Below, one piece after another: positions 1 through 11,147 of a stretch of 64,000 nucleotides of DNA. The stretch comes from Paramyrothecium sp. XJ0827 (Eukaryota; Ascomycota; Sordariomycetes; Hypocreales; Stachybotryaceae): NCBI GenBank assembly GCA_020881915.1, contig JAJFPB010000002.1, forward strand, positions 1,984,001 through 2,048,000, written 5' to 3'. Position 1 is the stretch's first letter. Every line of letters starts with the position of its first letter. The notes beneath the pieces are model-generated. The model was not told the DNA's origin, did no database searches, and saw only the letters and a list, made by a program, of their open reading frames with translations. The position numbers and the translations under genes were made by a program.

Positions 1-1707
1 GTGATGTGCACGGGCTCGTCGTCGGCTGGCGGCTGGGCCTCGTACTCCCGCTCCCAGATGACCACCTCGCCCGACACGGTGCCCTCGTTGAGCTCCCAGT
101 CCTCGGGCTCCTCCTCGTCCTGCAGCATGGCCCGGCGCTGCTTCGATTTGATTTTCGGTTTGGCGGAGCGGGGCCGGCCACGCGCACCGCGTTTCGAGGG
201 AACTTCCTCCTCCGGCACGCGAAGCACCTCCTTGACGCTGCTGACCACAAATTCGTCGCGATAGAAGGCATCGTCCTGCTCCTCCACATCCTGCACGGCC
301 TCTTCGCCCCTCCAATAGTGCAGCGGTTGGTATGAGTGCCTGCCCGACCTCGTTTGCGTTACGGCGTGCGGATCCCGTCGGACTGAAACCAAGCCGCGGG
401 ATTTCGGCATTGGGGGTCCCCGTTGCAGCGCCACAAAGGAAGCCTCCCCGGGTTCAGCTTCGCCCGTGTCTCCTGCTTTAGCCGCCTTCTTCGGCCTGCC
501 TCTCGACTTGGGTGCCTGGGCCGCTTCTGCTTTGGGTGGCACAGGAGCAGGCGGGGGGTTCGGCTTGGTCGCTTTAGGTGCCTTCGTGTTCGCTGGACCT
601 TGTGTGCGCGGCTTCTTGGCCTGTCGGACGGGTTCTTCTTCCGGCTCTTCTGCTGGTGCCTCTAGTCGCTCTTGCGATTCCTCTCCACCCGATGAAATGC
701 GCTGTGGGCGACGCTTACGCGATGGCGGCTGCGCTGGTTCTGGTTCCGCTTGCGGGCGATCCTTCTTGGAGGGCCGTCCTCGCTTCCTCTGGACAGGTTC
801 TTGGTCATCATCGTCGTTGTTCGCTGGCGCTTCTTCTATTAGGCTCCGTTCCAAGGGGCCTGTATCTTCTGAAGGCTGCTCCGCTGGCAACGACGTCTTT
901 TTCGGCCTTCCGCGCCCTTTCTTAGCCGACGGTGCAGTCTTTACCACCGGTACCACGTCCACATCTGAAGATTCGTCATTAGGAAGGTCCACAACGTCGT
1001 CCATGGCATCGATCATCCGTAGTGAGTCCTCCAGCATGTCCTCAACATCCACATCCCGCTCGTCGTCCGTGGTTGGTGCTTCAATATCCCGTCCACGTGG
1101 TCCTCCATTCGTTCTACCCTGGGCGGTCGCCTTCGACCCGTTGCCTCTAGCAGCGTACTCGAGACGTCGCGTTACCGTGGGCTCGCGCTCCTGGTCTCCA
1201 CCGATCGAACCGCGCAAAGATGGGGATGATCGCGCAATGTGAGGGTGCCTCCTCGCAGGCGACATGAGGTGTGTTTTTGCTGGCGATCGGCTGCGCGGGA
1301 TAGGATACTGGATGTTTCGCTGCCCCTTAAGCAGTGTTCGCGGACCAGGTCCGGAACCTGTTGGTAACAAGAGATTAGTCCAATGCACAATGGAAGCCAG
1401 CGGGGCTTGGTGTGAGGGAGATTCAAGTACTTGATGCAATGTCCATATCTTCACTCCCCGAATCATCTCGTATGCTCGACGCTCGCGCCTTCGCTGGGGA
1501 CGAGAAGATGTTGTCGAGCGGTTGCATGCCATATTCGTCGCGCTTGTCAGTATCCGGTAGAAAGACACCTGTTTTCCTGCGTAGGAAAGTCAGCGCCCGC
1601 GCAGGAGCTCACGGCAGAGCTTGGGTGACCCACCGACCACGAACGCCGAACTCATGGAACGCCTCGGATTCGGCATTTTCGCCGCCGCGCCGTGCGCGAG
1701 GTGCCAT
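1..1707 (-). CDS. mif2: Mif2/CENP-C inner kinetochore protein (3' end beyond window)
   Basis: Fungal CENP-C, which links CENP-A nucleosomes to the outer kinetochore. Exons read 1707..1634, 1576..1431 and 1357..<1, with introns 1577-1633 (57 nt) and 1358-1430 (73 nt). Across the first junction the N-terminus reads GVRGRKTGVFLPDTDKRDEY, the Mif2 N-terminal signature, followed by GMQPLDNIFSSP. Further on come RSRSPAKTHLMSPARR, a long acidic and charged linker, four AT-hook-like GRP cores (near 901-924, 765-795, 487-512 and 168-200), then the CENP-C motif TRSGRHSYQPLHYWRGEE near 300-350. The last visible residues (DWELNEGTVSGEVVIWERE) begin the C-terminal cupin dimerisation domain, which is cut off at base 1. 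Start chosen at 1707 because MAPRARRGG runs directly into the signature. It diverges from the RNase H2 gene. The identity is sure; the exact start is probable. Confidence 0.9.
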
Positions 1708-2267
1708 GACGGACTCTGTGGCCCTGGGCTTAGGGCTTCACGATGTGGTGTAGGAGCGAGGCACCAGGGTCGGGCTTGCGATCGCTTGAAGCGTGGTCGC
1801 GTCGATGTGGCGACGGTTGAGTGAGCGGGGGAAACAAGACGACACGGATTGCGTGGCGGGGCTGTATTTTGCTTCCAACGGCCGGTGACGAATCTACCGC
1901 GCGATGTGCATTGCCTTTTGCGACGACGGTACGACGCGTTGGTTGTTGACAAAGAAACTGGAGAATGTCTAAAGGTGGTAGGGCAGGGATTAGAGAGCGG
2001 TCCCTGGCCTGCGAGGTACCTACCTTACTTACGGCCCAAAAAGTGCCGGCCTTTTCTGAACGCGTCCGAGACGCGCTGAGGGGCCCGCATTGCGCAGCAC
2101 TTTACACGGGCGAGCTTGACCTCTAAACACCAAACTCCAGATCATCATCATCATCACCAGTGCTGAACAAGCTGTTTTTTTTCCTTCGGTTTATGCTTTT
2201 CGGTTTTAAGGCACCCAATTGTCAAATACAACCCACAAATTAAAAGTACACACACGAAACCAAAGCA
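1708..2267. promoter_or_regulatory. divergent intergenic region between mif2 and rnh201
   Basis: 560 bp between two divergent start codons, so it must hold both promoters. It contains the motif ggtacctaccttacttacgg near 2015, of the CCTTA/CCTA type found in most gaps of this window, and a short (atc) run near 2142-2156. I see no clear TATA box and no coding potential. Confidence 0.6.
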
Positions 2268-3302
2268 ATGGAGGAAGAAGCCGCCGTCGACACCACCCCT
2301 CCACCAACGGGCACCACCTACATCCCGCCCTCCGTCCACGCCGACACCCTCCTCACCGGCGCCTCCTACTCGCACTTCTCGCCGATCCCGCCCGCCCTCC
2401 TCCCTACCGACCCGTCTGACCCTTCCACGGCCCCTCCCTGCGTCCTCGGCGTCGACGAGGCCGGCCGCGGCCCCGTCCTCGGGCCCATGGTCTACGGCGT
2501 CTTCTTCCTGCCCCTGCCGCTGTCCGACCCGCTGCTCCGCGACGCCCACCGCTTCGACGACTCCAAGGTCCTGACGCCTGCCGTCCGCTCCCGCCTCATG
2601 GAGGCCCTCTGCACCCCCGGCACCGACCTCCACGACACCTGCGGCTGGGCCACCTGCGCCCTGTCCGCTCGGGACATCGCCGCCAACATGCTCCGGCCCG
2701 TCAGTTCGTACAACCTCAACGCCCAGGCCATGGACGCAACCGTCGCCCTAATCCGCCGCGTGTACGCCCTGGGCGTCAACATCCGCGAGATCTACGTGGA
2801 CACCATCGGTCAGCCCGCGGCCTACCAGGCCAAGCTCAAGAGGTTCTTCCCCGCCGCCGACATCACCGTCGCCAAGAAGGCCGACAGCCTGTACCCCTGC
2901 GTCAGCGCCGCGTCCGTCTGCGCCAAAGTCACCCGCGACGCCGCCCTCGAGACAATGTACGACGCCATGCGCCGGGACCGCCGGCAGGGAGGCGACGCCG
3001 CCAAGAGCGAGGATGCCATGGCCTGGGGCTCCGGCTACCCTTCCGATGCGCGCTGCGTGACGTGGATGAAGTCAAACATGCACCCCGTCTTTGGCTGGGG
3101 TCCCGAGTGTCGGTTCAGTTGGGGCACGGCCAAGGATATGCTGGAAGCTAAAGGCAACGGTGTCAAGGTGGAGTGGCCGGAAGAGGAGGACCCTTCCGCG
3201 GCACGGCTGACCAACTACTTCACGACGGCCAGCAAAGACGGTGAAGTTTCGGATGAGCTGAGTTCGTGGTATGGGACGCCTGCAGGATTAGAAGCTTTCT
3301 AG
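2268..3302 (+). CDS. rnh201: ribonuclease H2 catalytic subunit A
   Basis: A 344-aa intronless gene for the catalytic subunit of the heterotrimeric RNase H2, which nicks 5' of ribonucleotides embedded in DNA and degrades RNA:DNA hybrids in the nucleus. The RNase HII signature GVDEAGRGPVLGPMVYG sits at about residues 62-78 and supplies the first two acidic ligands. IYVDTIGQP carries the third Asp, and SVCAKVTRD the fourth, so the DEDD metal site looks complete. The YPSDARCVTWMKSN block typical of eukaryotic subunit A follows. The N-terminal 55 residues are Pro/Thr-rich and less conserved. The length fits the family. The start has an A at -3 (caatggagg). It is convergent with sey1, 176 bp downstream. 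Confidence 0.95.
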   Translation: MEEEAAVDTTPPPTGTTYIPPSVHADTLLTGASYSHFSPIPPALLPTDPSDPSTAPPCVLGVDEAGRGPVLGPMVYGVFFLPLPLSDPLLRDAHRFDDSKVLTPAVRSRLMEALCTPGTDLHDTCGWATCALSARDIAANMLRPVSSYNLNAQAMDATVALIRRVYALGVNIREIYVDTIGQPAAYQAKLKRFFPAADITVAKKADSLYPCVSAASVCAKVTRDAALETMYDAMRRDRRQGGDAAKSEDAMAWGSGYPSDARCVTWMKSNMHPVFGWGPECRFSWGTAKDMLEAKGNGVKVEWPEEEDPSAARLTNYFTTASKDGEVSDELSSWYGTPAGLEAF

Positions 3303-3478
3303 CCGTTCTCTCTCCGTTATAAAAGGTGATATCAGGGACTGCAATGTCAACAAACAGGTGGGAAATAGGGGAGTTTGGAGTTTTGGAACAAGTCGTTTTG
3401 TATACATCTTCATAAACATTATATCCTGCTTTTCTCTAAACATACCCTAGGACATGGCTGGCTTCAGATAGTAGCTCA
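3303..3478. other. convergent 3' spacer between rnh201 and sey1
   Basis: A 176-bp stretch between two stop codons. It is AT-rich in its second half, consistent with the two 3'UTRs. No terminator signal can be assigned with confidence. Confidence 0.5.
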
Positions 3479-6214
3479 TCAAATGTCATCAACGTCATCC
3501 TCAGCAGGCTTCTCCTGCTTCTTCTTTCCCCGGCCGTCCAGCGTGTCCATTCCAATTTGCTCGGCCGGCACGGCCAGTGCCTGGCGGGCCATCTCGTTGT
3601 TGGCGAGGAATTCCCGGAGCTGCTGCTTGGCAATGTCCACGCCCTGGTTGACCGCAGCATTGCCCATCTGAATCATGGGTCCAAGAAGGTTGAGTGTGTA
3701 GGCCACGTACGTTCCTCCACCAAGCATGATCAGTAGGATAAACAGGAATGGGTTTCGAAGAACTAGGGGCTTGGTTAGTAAAAAGTATAATGCAGAAGCC
3801 TGATGTAGCTTACCCATAAAGATCTCGTTCCAGCCAAGGGCAACGAGCAACGCGTAGAAGTACAACGGAACTTGGGTAATGCCGCCGATGGCACTTCGCT
3901 TGGCCTCGACGTAGACGCCGTCGGCTGTCTTCTTGAACCTCACCACAAGGTCCTGTCGCTTGCTCTCGCTCAAGACAGTCATCTCTTCCTCGAGACTCTT
4001 GCCCTCGCCATCATCAACGCCACCAATGGGTGCGAGGTCCTCCTCGTCACCAATCTCGGCAGCACTTGGCTGCGACCCGAGAAAGGCGGGCAAGTCGGGA
4101 GGCCCGTACGTTTCTGAGAGCCTGAACCTTGACAGAAGGGGAATGAGCGTGAGCGTGGATTCCCTGGCTCGGGTGTAGATGCCCTCAATGTCATCGCTAG
4201 GGCGCCAGATACGAGGTACGCCTGCCTCGTCGTAACGGAACTTGTCCTCAAAGTTCTCTCGGAGCTTCATGAGGATATTGCCCTCCATCACTTCTTCCTC
4301 AATCTTCTCACGGAGCGCCACCCAGCTCTTTCGGCGTAAACGCCACTTGCCGACATCAATCTCCTCGTCGCTAGCGTCAAAGCTCTTGGCACGGTCCGCG
4401 AACCGCTCTTCCGCCTCCTTGACCACTCCGGTGAAGACATTCCAAATCCGATCCCAGAGATCTTTCTCGGTGGCAGGCTTCTCACCCGTCTCAGGCGCTC
4501 CGGAGCCGCCTCTGCCTGATCCAATCTTGTTGAACTCGAGACCCACCGCATCACCAAGTCGTGATTTCACCCAGCGCTCTACACGCGTGGCAAGGCGCCG
4601 CATTTCCTCCTTTCGCAACTTGCTGCTCACATCATCCAGCTCCTTCTCAAAGAGGGCATACTGGGAGTTGAAGTTGGTCCAAGCCACTCCCTCGATGGTC
4701 AAACTGGAAGCTTCGGTCTTGAAAATCTCCAATGTCTTCTTCTTTTCATTGGCGACGATTTCGGCAAACTCGTAACCGCCACCCGCCTTCTGGCCGGACT
4801 TGACCTTGTTGCTGACTGCCTCACTGAAGGCAGTCACACCAGCCTTGTGAGCAGCCGCGAGCTGGCCTTGGTACAGCGCCTTGAGGCGCGCATCAATCTT
4901 GGCTTCAAGCTCTTGCTTCTTGCGACCATAAACGCCCTTGTGGTAGCGACTGGCTTGAACCTCGAACGCCTTGGAGCATTTTTCGCGAGCCTCTTTACCG
5001 GTGGAACCAAGGTCGGGAATGACGATGGCCTTCCCCAGCTTTGACGCTTCGGCATGCTGCTCCTCGAGGGGGGCGATAACCGCGTCAAATGCGATCAGCA
5101 CTTCGCGCGAGATCTCGTCGCATCGGAACTGGGCAAGGAGCTCCTGTTGGGTCGGCAGGTCGAGGTCCTTGTTGTTGACGATCTGGTCCCAGATGCCATT
5201 TGCATAAAGGGAGAAGCCATCTGCCGGAATGCGTCGATGATATTCCGGCAAGAAGATGCCACCAGCCAGCTCTTGCTCGGCCTGAGCCCCGCCAGCGCTC
5301 GATCGGTGCGCAGGGGTGAAGCGAGCTCCGAGCTTGGCCACCTCTTCGACAAACTTGTCGCCCTGGAGGATCTTGTGGGGCAGCGCCGCAAAGCCAAAGT
5401 CGAAGTAGTCCTCAATCTTTGAGTTCTCGAGACCTTGCGGCTTCGAGATGGAGGACCAGATCTTGGTCAGATCTTGAACAAGAGTGTTTCGGAGATTGGC
5501 AAGTGGTGTGGTGCCAAGGTGATCGCGAATCACGAAGAAGAGTAACGATCGAGGGTTGGATCTGGCGCAGTGAGTAAAATGGCCGCAGCAAACGGGATGC
5601 TTGGTACTTACTGCTTGTCCTTGAGGAAGAGCTGCAAGTTGACCTCAAATACTGTCTTGAGCAGACCCATGTTGGCGCCTTGATACAGGCCAACCTGGTG
5701 CTCCCAGATATTCACGATGAGGACCTCGCTCGTAGCCAAGGCAAACAGCGCGCTCTTCCTCTCAAAGTCTTGGTCCTCGCCGCGCTCACGGCCGTCGGTG
5801 CCTTCGACGTCCATGACGAGGATGTTGTCGGCCATTTTGGTGCCGGCGCTCTCTATGCGCTTGTTCTTGGACATCCAAATGCCCTTGGTGGTCTGACGGC
5901 GCTCCGACTCGGACATGACGGAGAACTCGGTGCCGAAGAGGTTGTTGAGGAGAGTGGATTTGCCGGTGGACTGGGAGCCGAAGACAGAGATGACGTGGTA
6001 GTTGAAGCCAGCTTCGGCGACGTGGGCCAACTGAAGATACTGGTTGATGTTGGAGCTGCCCCCGCGGTCAGTCAATCCCTCTTCCATACGAAGGGCAGCG
6101 CGGCTGGCTGGATCTTACGCACTTGAACTCCTTGTCGCCGTCGATGATTTGGACGCCATGCTCAAACTGGTCAGCTCCCGGCTCTTCGCCGACAGCAGAG
6201 AAGTGGCCGTTCAT
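3479..6214 (-). CDS. sey1: Sey1/RHD3-type dynamin-like GTPase for ER membrane fusion
   Basis: Functional homologue of atlastin that drives homotypic fusion of ER tubules. Exons 6214..6123, 6055..5612, 5561..3814 and 3762..3479 give 855 aa, the usual Sey1 size. Introns are 6056-6122, 5562-5611 and 3763-3813; the last is 51 nt and free of stops, so it would pass unnoticed as coding unless family alignment is used. The P-loop GSQSTGKST lies at about residues 57-65. Switch residues are in [10 protein letters not shown]3 is in [13 protein letters not shown], and the G4-like RD is in [10 protein letters not shown] long helical bundle follows. Near the C-terminus there are two closely spaced hydrophobic segments ([11 protein letters not shown] and [14 protein letters not shown]...) forming the membrane hairpin, then a cytosolic tail with amphipathic character. 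Divergent from the hydrolase at 6843. Confidence 0.95.
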
Positions 6215-6842
6215 GGCCACGGAGTGTTTTCGCGGGAGGTTGGGAGGAGAGGATTGAGCGCTGCTATGAATTCATAAGGAGGGCCCAGAAAGCGAAAGCC
6301 GGCTCCGACACACGCAAGTAAGTGCGGCAGGTTGTGGTTTGGATAGCTCGGCGGATTCGGGATAGTTGGCAATTGTTTGGGATCAGGAGGGCTGTGACCA
6401 CATGGACGCTTGTGCTGTGAACGAGACTACCTATGACGACCAAGCCACATGAACAGCGACATGTGTTCGCGCCACCCAAAAGGAGCGCCCGAGACAAGCA
6501 CACAACCAAGGAAGCTCCCGCCGGAAGCACGCCTTTTTCCGGCAGCCGAGCCCTTGCCAAGGCGAGGTACCCTGAAGTTAGCTACAGCACCAAAGAGCCA
6601 GCAGGGTAACCTGGATTAGTGGGCGACCTGTTCTACAATTGGCTGCCCCCCCACCACTCTTTTAGCATGGAGGGGTAATTTTTGGAGAAGTCGGGAGGAC
6701 CCGCACCAGCTGCTCGATGGTGATACTGGGACGGCTGCTAGTGTCCGAGTTGGTGAGATGAACTGAAAGAAACATCCTAAAACGCCCTCGTCCCTAATCG
6801 ACCGCGAAGCTTAGCTCGGCCATACTGTGCCCGTAAACAAAA
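6215..6842. promoter_or_regulatory. divergent promoter region sey1 / dienelactone hydrolase
   Basis: 628 bp between divergent start codons. No convincing gene: a 98-codon minus-strand frame at 6264-6560 lacks family features. The segment is of mixed composition with a run of C followed by caccactcttttagc near 6645-6665. It presumably contains the promoters and 5' leaders of both neighbours. Confidence 0.5.
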
Positions 6843-8045
6843 ATGTTGATCAAGGAGAGCCACGTCGACGTGCAGACCTCTGCCAATGGCAAGGAGAGCA
6901 CCATGCGTGAGTACAGCCTGTCGTTTGCGCCTCACTCGTTATAAGTCTCTCACCCGCTCACTCACACGCACCTGTCTAGGCATCTTTCTCTTCCATCCGA
7001 CTATACCTGGATATCCCAATGCGTGCGTTGAGACCTGATTGAATCTCATGAACTTCGAGGGAACGACACCGTTCTAATACATCCCAGCCGCTTCCCCGGC
7101 GTGAGCCTGTTCAGCGAAATCTATCAAGGTAGGTCCGCAACGGACACCAACCTGGCTTACTTGCTTGGCCTCGGCCATCTCGCCAACCGCTCTTCATAGT
7201 TACCGGCCCCGTGGCCAGGTTCGCCCGGCAGATTGCGGGCCACGGCTACATCGTTGCCGCGCCCTCCTCGTACCATGACTTTGTCGGGCCCGAGCCTCTG
7301 AGCTACGACGCCGCGGACACGGACCGCGGCAACAAGTTCAAGATTGAAAAGGTCAGCCGCATGCTTCCTCGCCCCGTCCACCTCGTCCGGAACCCATGCT
7401 AATCGAGAGAAACAAGACCCTCGAATCTTACGACGCCGACTCGTACAAGACGGTTGACTATCTCCTCAGCCTCCCGACCTGCACGGGTCTGATTGGAGCG
7501 ACTGGCATGTGCCTCGGCGGCCACCTCGCCACCAGAGCAGCTGTACGATCCAAGCCCTTTTCATATTCATTCGCTCGCCAGATCTCATTATTGGATGCTT
7601 GACTAAAGACTATGTGTAGCTCGACCCTCGCATCACGGCCTGCGTCTCCTACTTCGCCACGGACATCCACTCCCGCACCCTCGGACCCTACGAGTCCGCC
7701 AACACCTCGGCCACCGCGCCGCCCAACAGCAACCACACCCTCGATCTCTTTCACAAGTTCAAGGGTGAGATCGCCGTCATCTTTGGTGTCAAGGACACAC
7801 ATGTCCCAGACACTGGCCGGGATCTTGTCCGGTCCAAGCTGCGTGAGGCTGGCGTCGTCGCCAGCTTTTACGAATTCGCCTGGGCTCAGCATGCTTTCAT
7901 CCGCGATGAGCTGAGCAAGGGCCGCTACGACCCAGCCATTACCAAGGTCTGCTTCGAGATTCTGCTCGAGCTGTTTGGCCGGGTTCTCAAGACAGAGCTT
8001 GGTCCTAAGGACGGGTCGGTTGCTCCGCCTGAGCACGTTTGTTAA
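6843..8045 (+). CDS. dienelactone hydrolase family protein
   Basis: Alpha/beta-hydrolase of the dienelactone hydrolase family, 283 aa in six exons: 6843-6906, 6980-7022, 7088-7128, 7200-7351, 7417-7542, 7620-8045. All five introns (65-77 nt) have GT-AG ends. The nucleophile motif is GMCLGGHLA, with Cys in the place where most hydrolases have Ser, as is standard for this family. Asp is in FGVKDTHVP and His in WAQHAFIRDE, completing a Cys-Asp-His triad. No signal peptide is evident (start MLIKESHVDV), so a cytosolic location is inferred. The true substrate is unknown; such fungal proteins are often of general hydrolase or detoxification type. It stands alone, with no aromatic-degradation genes beside it. 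Confidence 0.88.
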
Positions 8046-8349
8046 TTAAATTTTAGTTCACAATCACCACATGCAAACACTGAAACTTCAATACTCGTGT
8101 CATATAATTCTCTATGAATGTCCTATACGCTTTGCAGTACCAGCTTGATTCTTCTAAAGCGGTCTGAGGGAGCTCTGTCTAATATAGAGAGGGTCTGTAA
8201 TCCCTCTGGTTCTGTACAACTCCGATAACCCAGTAATCGAAATTCTAATCAGTCATTTTCGCGTTTCATTTCCCCCCTTAGCTTTCGTACCGCCGCCTTC
8301 CACCTCATGAGATTGACCACCAGCGGCCACTCAAATGCATCGGCTTCTT
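8046..8349. other. convergent 3' spacer
   Basis: 304 bp between the stop codons of the dienelactone hydrolase and the MscS-type channel. AT-rich at the left end. No ORF or repeat worth naming. Confidence 0.5.
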
Positions 8350-11147
8350 CTATGAGGCATGTGGGTCAAGGGTGCCGTGGGATTGGTTTGATGGGTGTCG
8401 TCGCCCACGCTGCGAAGGCGAGCTGCGGAGCGGATGCAACATGTTGTTATGCCCAGCAGGTTGATGAGATGCTGTGCTGGCCGACCTGGCGCGGTTGGCA
8501 GAATAAAAGCTTGAAGGCATACCCGTTCTAGCCTCCTCGTCGAAGGTGTCCAGGCGAGGTGAATGGCCAGCGCCCGCCAAGGAGGTACTAGTATTTGAGG
8601 CGACCAGTGAAGGCGAGGGAAGAGCTTCGCCAGCTTTCCTGCGGCCGCCACGTTGGCTGGGTTGCTTTTGCAGGTCATTCAGGTTGGTCTCGCCTCCACG
8701 AGCAACATTCTCCTGAACCCCTGGAGCGCGGTCATCTCGCGGATCCCAACCCCCCATGGCTTCAATGATTGGTGGCTTAGCACTTATGCCCGATGCCGCT
8801 TGCTTCTCGGCTTCATACACGTCTTCCTGGGGTTGAGCGCCCTGCGAGGGAACCATGCGAAGTGCCTCCTTGGCCCTGGCCGCCTCGTCGCGCTTCATAG
8901 CTGCATCGCCGTCGGAAACGGCAACCGAGTAGCTTGGGTTAGTAGGGCCGCCCAGCGGCTCAGCACCGCCACCAGGTCCGTAGATAGGCACTTTCTTCAG
9001 AGCCATGGCCAAGGCACACATGAATTTGGAGCGACGCGTCGCCTTAACAACGCCATTGTGCCAGTTGGACTTGTGCTTGATGGACAACTTGAGCGTCATC
9101 TTGTCCAAGCTGCCGACACCACCAACACCGATCGTGAAATCGGGCTTGAAGTCGCGGGAGTTTTCTGGGGCCTGGACAAACTGTTCCATCTCGGCGCGAA
9201 GTAGCTCGATATCTTCGAATGTAGTATCATAGGACACATCGACCTCGAAGAACTCCACCATGGCCTTGCTGCGAGAGAAATTGTCCACCCACAGATTGTT
9301 GAGAACAATGTTTGGAATCTGGGTGTCTGGTCAGCATGGTGCGACTATGACACTGGATAATTCAATGACTTTACCTGAACCACCTGATTGGTATCAACAC
9401 GAGTGAACACCGAATAGAGAAGTGAGATTCTCTCCACGAACATGCCAGTCGCGCTGATTTCTACCCTGTCGCCCACATCAAAGGGATGCTTGACGAAAAG
9501 GAAGATACATGAACCAAGGAATTCCTGGCAGGTTGCGGCGAAAACGAACGACAAGGAGAGCAGCGCGGTTCCGGCAGTGGACAGAGTGGTGAGGAAACTG
9601 CTCCTGAAAAATGCAACTGGCCAATATCGTTAGTTCTCATCGCTGCAGTATTGTACGCGGATGGTATACTCACGAAAGATGAAGACGGTGATGATGAGTA
9701 CGACAAATAGCAACACCTTGTCCAAAACCTGGAGTGCCTGGCCGATATCTTTCATACCTTCGGCAATGGCCTTGCGCTCCTTACCAATCTCAGTAACCTT
9801 GCGGACCATCTCGTCGAGGCTGATGTCGCCATTGTCGTCACCATCAATGATACTGAACGCCTCTTCAGCTTCCTCTTTGTACGCAGGGCCCAGAACTTCC
9901 TTGATGTCGTCCATGATCAAGCTGTCTCTGTCCTCAACGGCAAAGGACATCCAAATGCGTCTCGCCAGTGCTTCAGTGGGCTTGATCTTCTCCAGCGCTT
10001 CGATGACGATCGAGTGGGCCGAGTTGGGGTTGAAAACTTGCTTGCCTGTGATCTCGGAGGCAATGTTGCCAAATACCGAGGTAACTTTGTCTCCCAGACG
10101 GGTCACATCACCAAGAAGACGGATGGGGTTAGCACCTGCCTTGCCGCCTTTTTTGCCCCTCAGAATCATTTCGATACTATCGTTGATGATGAGGTCTTCC
10201 TCTTCGAATTCGGGGCAGTACATGGGAAACAATGTCCTCGAAGCATCGTAGAGGAGTCCCAGGAGGTGAACCTCCCGCTTGGACTCCTTGATACGGTTGG
10301 CAAATGATCGTTGATGGTACGAGACGCCAATGAGCTGCACAATGGCTTTTTCGCCGAGCAGTACAGCCGAGGAGACGAACAAAGCACCCAGAATTCGTTC
10401 GAGGTTCTCGGACCACACCACTGCATTCTCTACACGTAGCCAATTGGAGAAAGTCAACCAACTGGCCAGGGCCCAGAGGAAGAGCGACATGGTGAGCGTC
10501 AGGTTGCTCAACACAGTGGCATACTTGCGGGTCCCGACACTGACGATGCCGCAGAAGAACATGAAGAAATGCGGTAGCAACCAGGCAACGAGTTTGGCGG
10601 CCCAGCAAGTCAGCCAAGCTACCTCGATCCACAGGAAGAGTCTGAAAAGGGTAGGTCCCTTAACCTCTGTGCCGTCAGCCAGCCTGCCGCGGCCGACATG
10701 TGGAGGTTGATTGAACCCATGGCCGGTAACGGCCAGAACAACGACAGGAACGGCAAGCAGAATGGCAACGGGGACGATGTAGACGAGATATCGAGTAACG
10801 ACGGAAAAGCCAATGATTTTGGCGTAGAGCTTGCCCATGAAGTTCAAGCTAGCCTCGTCGGTGGAGTTGACGCTCTGGTCGTCCTCGCGGCCAATGTCAT
10901 CGCCGCCAGCCTTGCGTCGTCGACCGGCATGGCGAAAGTGCAGGCCGCTGGACTTTTCGTTGTTTGTCGAGTCGGAGCTGGAAGATGCGCCGGGCATTCC
11001 AGCCTTGCGGGCTCCGGTCGAGGCGTTGCTCCTGACCGTCGAGAGAGGGATTCCACCACCGGAGTCAGCCATGTCGCCTCCAGATCCACCGCCTAATTGG
11101 ATAAAGCCAGAGTTTCTCTTGGAAAGGGATGAGGGCCGATTGGCCAT
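8350..11147 (-). CDS. EF-hand mechanosensitive ion channel, MscS family (Msy-type)
   Basis: An 894-aa membrane channel in three exons: 11147..9674, 9616..9375, 9318..8350, with introns 9617-9673 and 9319-9374. The layout matches fungal Msy1/Msy2 channels of the ER or plasma membrane that respond to hypo-osmotic stress. There is a cytosolic Ser/Gly-rich N-terminus, several hydrophobic segments (for example VVTRYLVYIVPVAILLAV and LTMSLFLWALASWLTF), one EF-hand loop DGDDNGDISLDE at about residues 435-446, then the pore-side helices VLLFVVLIITVFIF and the MscS core. The core includes SFVFAATCQEFLGSCIFLFV, HPFDVGDRVEI and the beta domain ending in NNLWVDNFSRS. A long low-complexity, Ser- and Gln-containing tail of about 200 residues follows. 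Residue positions are approximate. The family is certain; the organelle is inferred from homologues. Confidence 0.92.

Noticed and set aside
466..1242. 258-codon plus-strand frame
   Set aside because: It is the antisense shadow of the mif2 exon; the opposite strand shows conserved CENP-C motifs.
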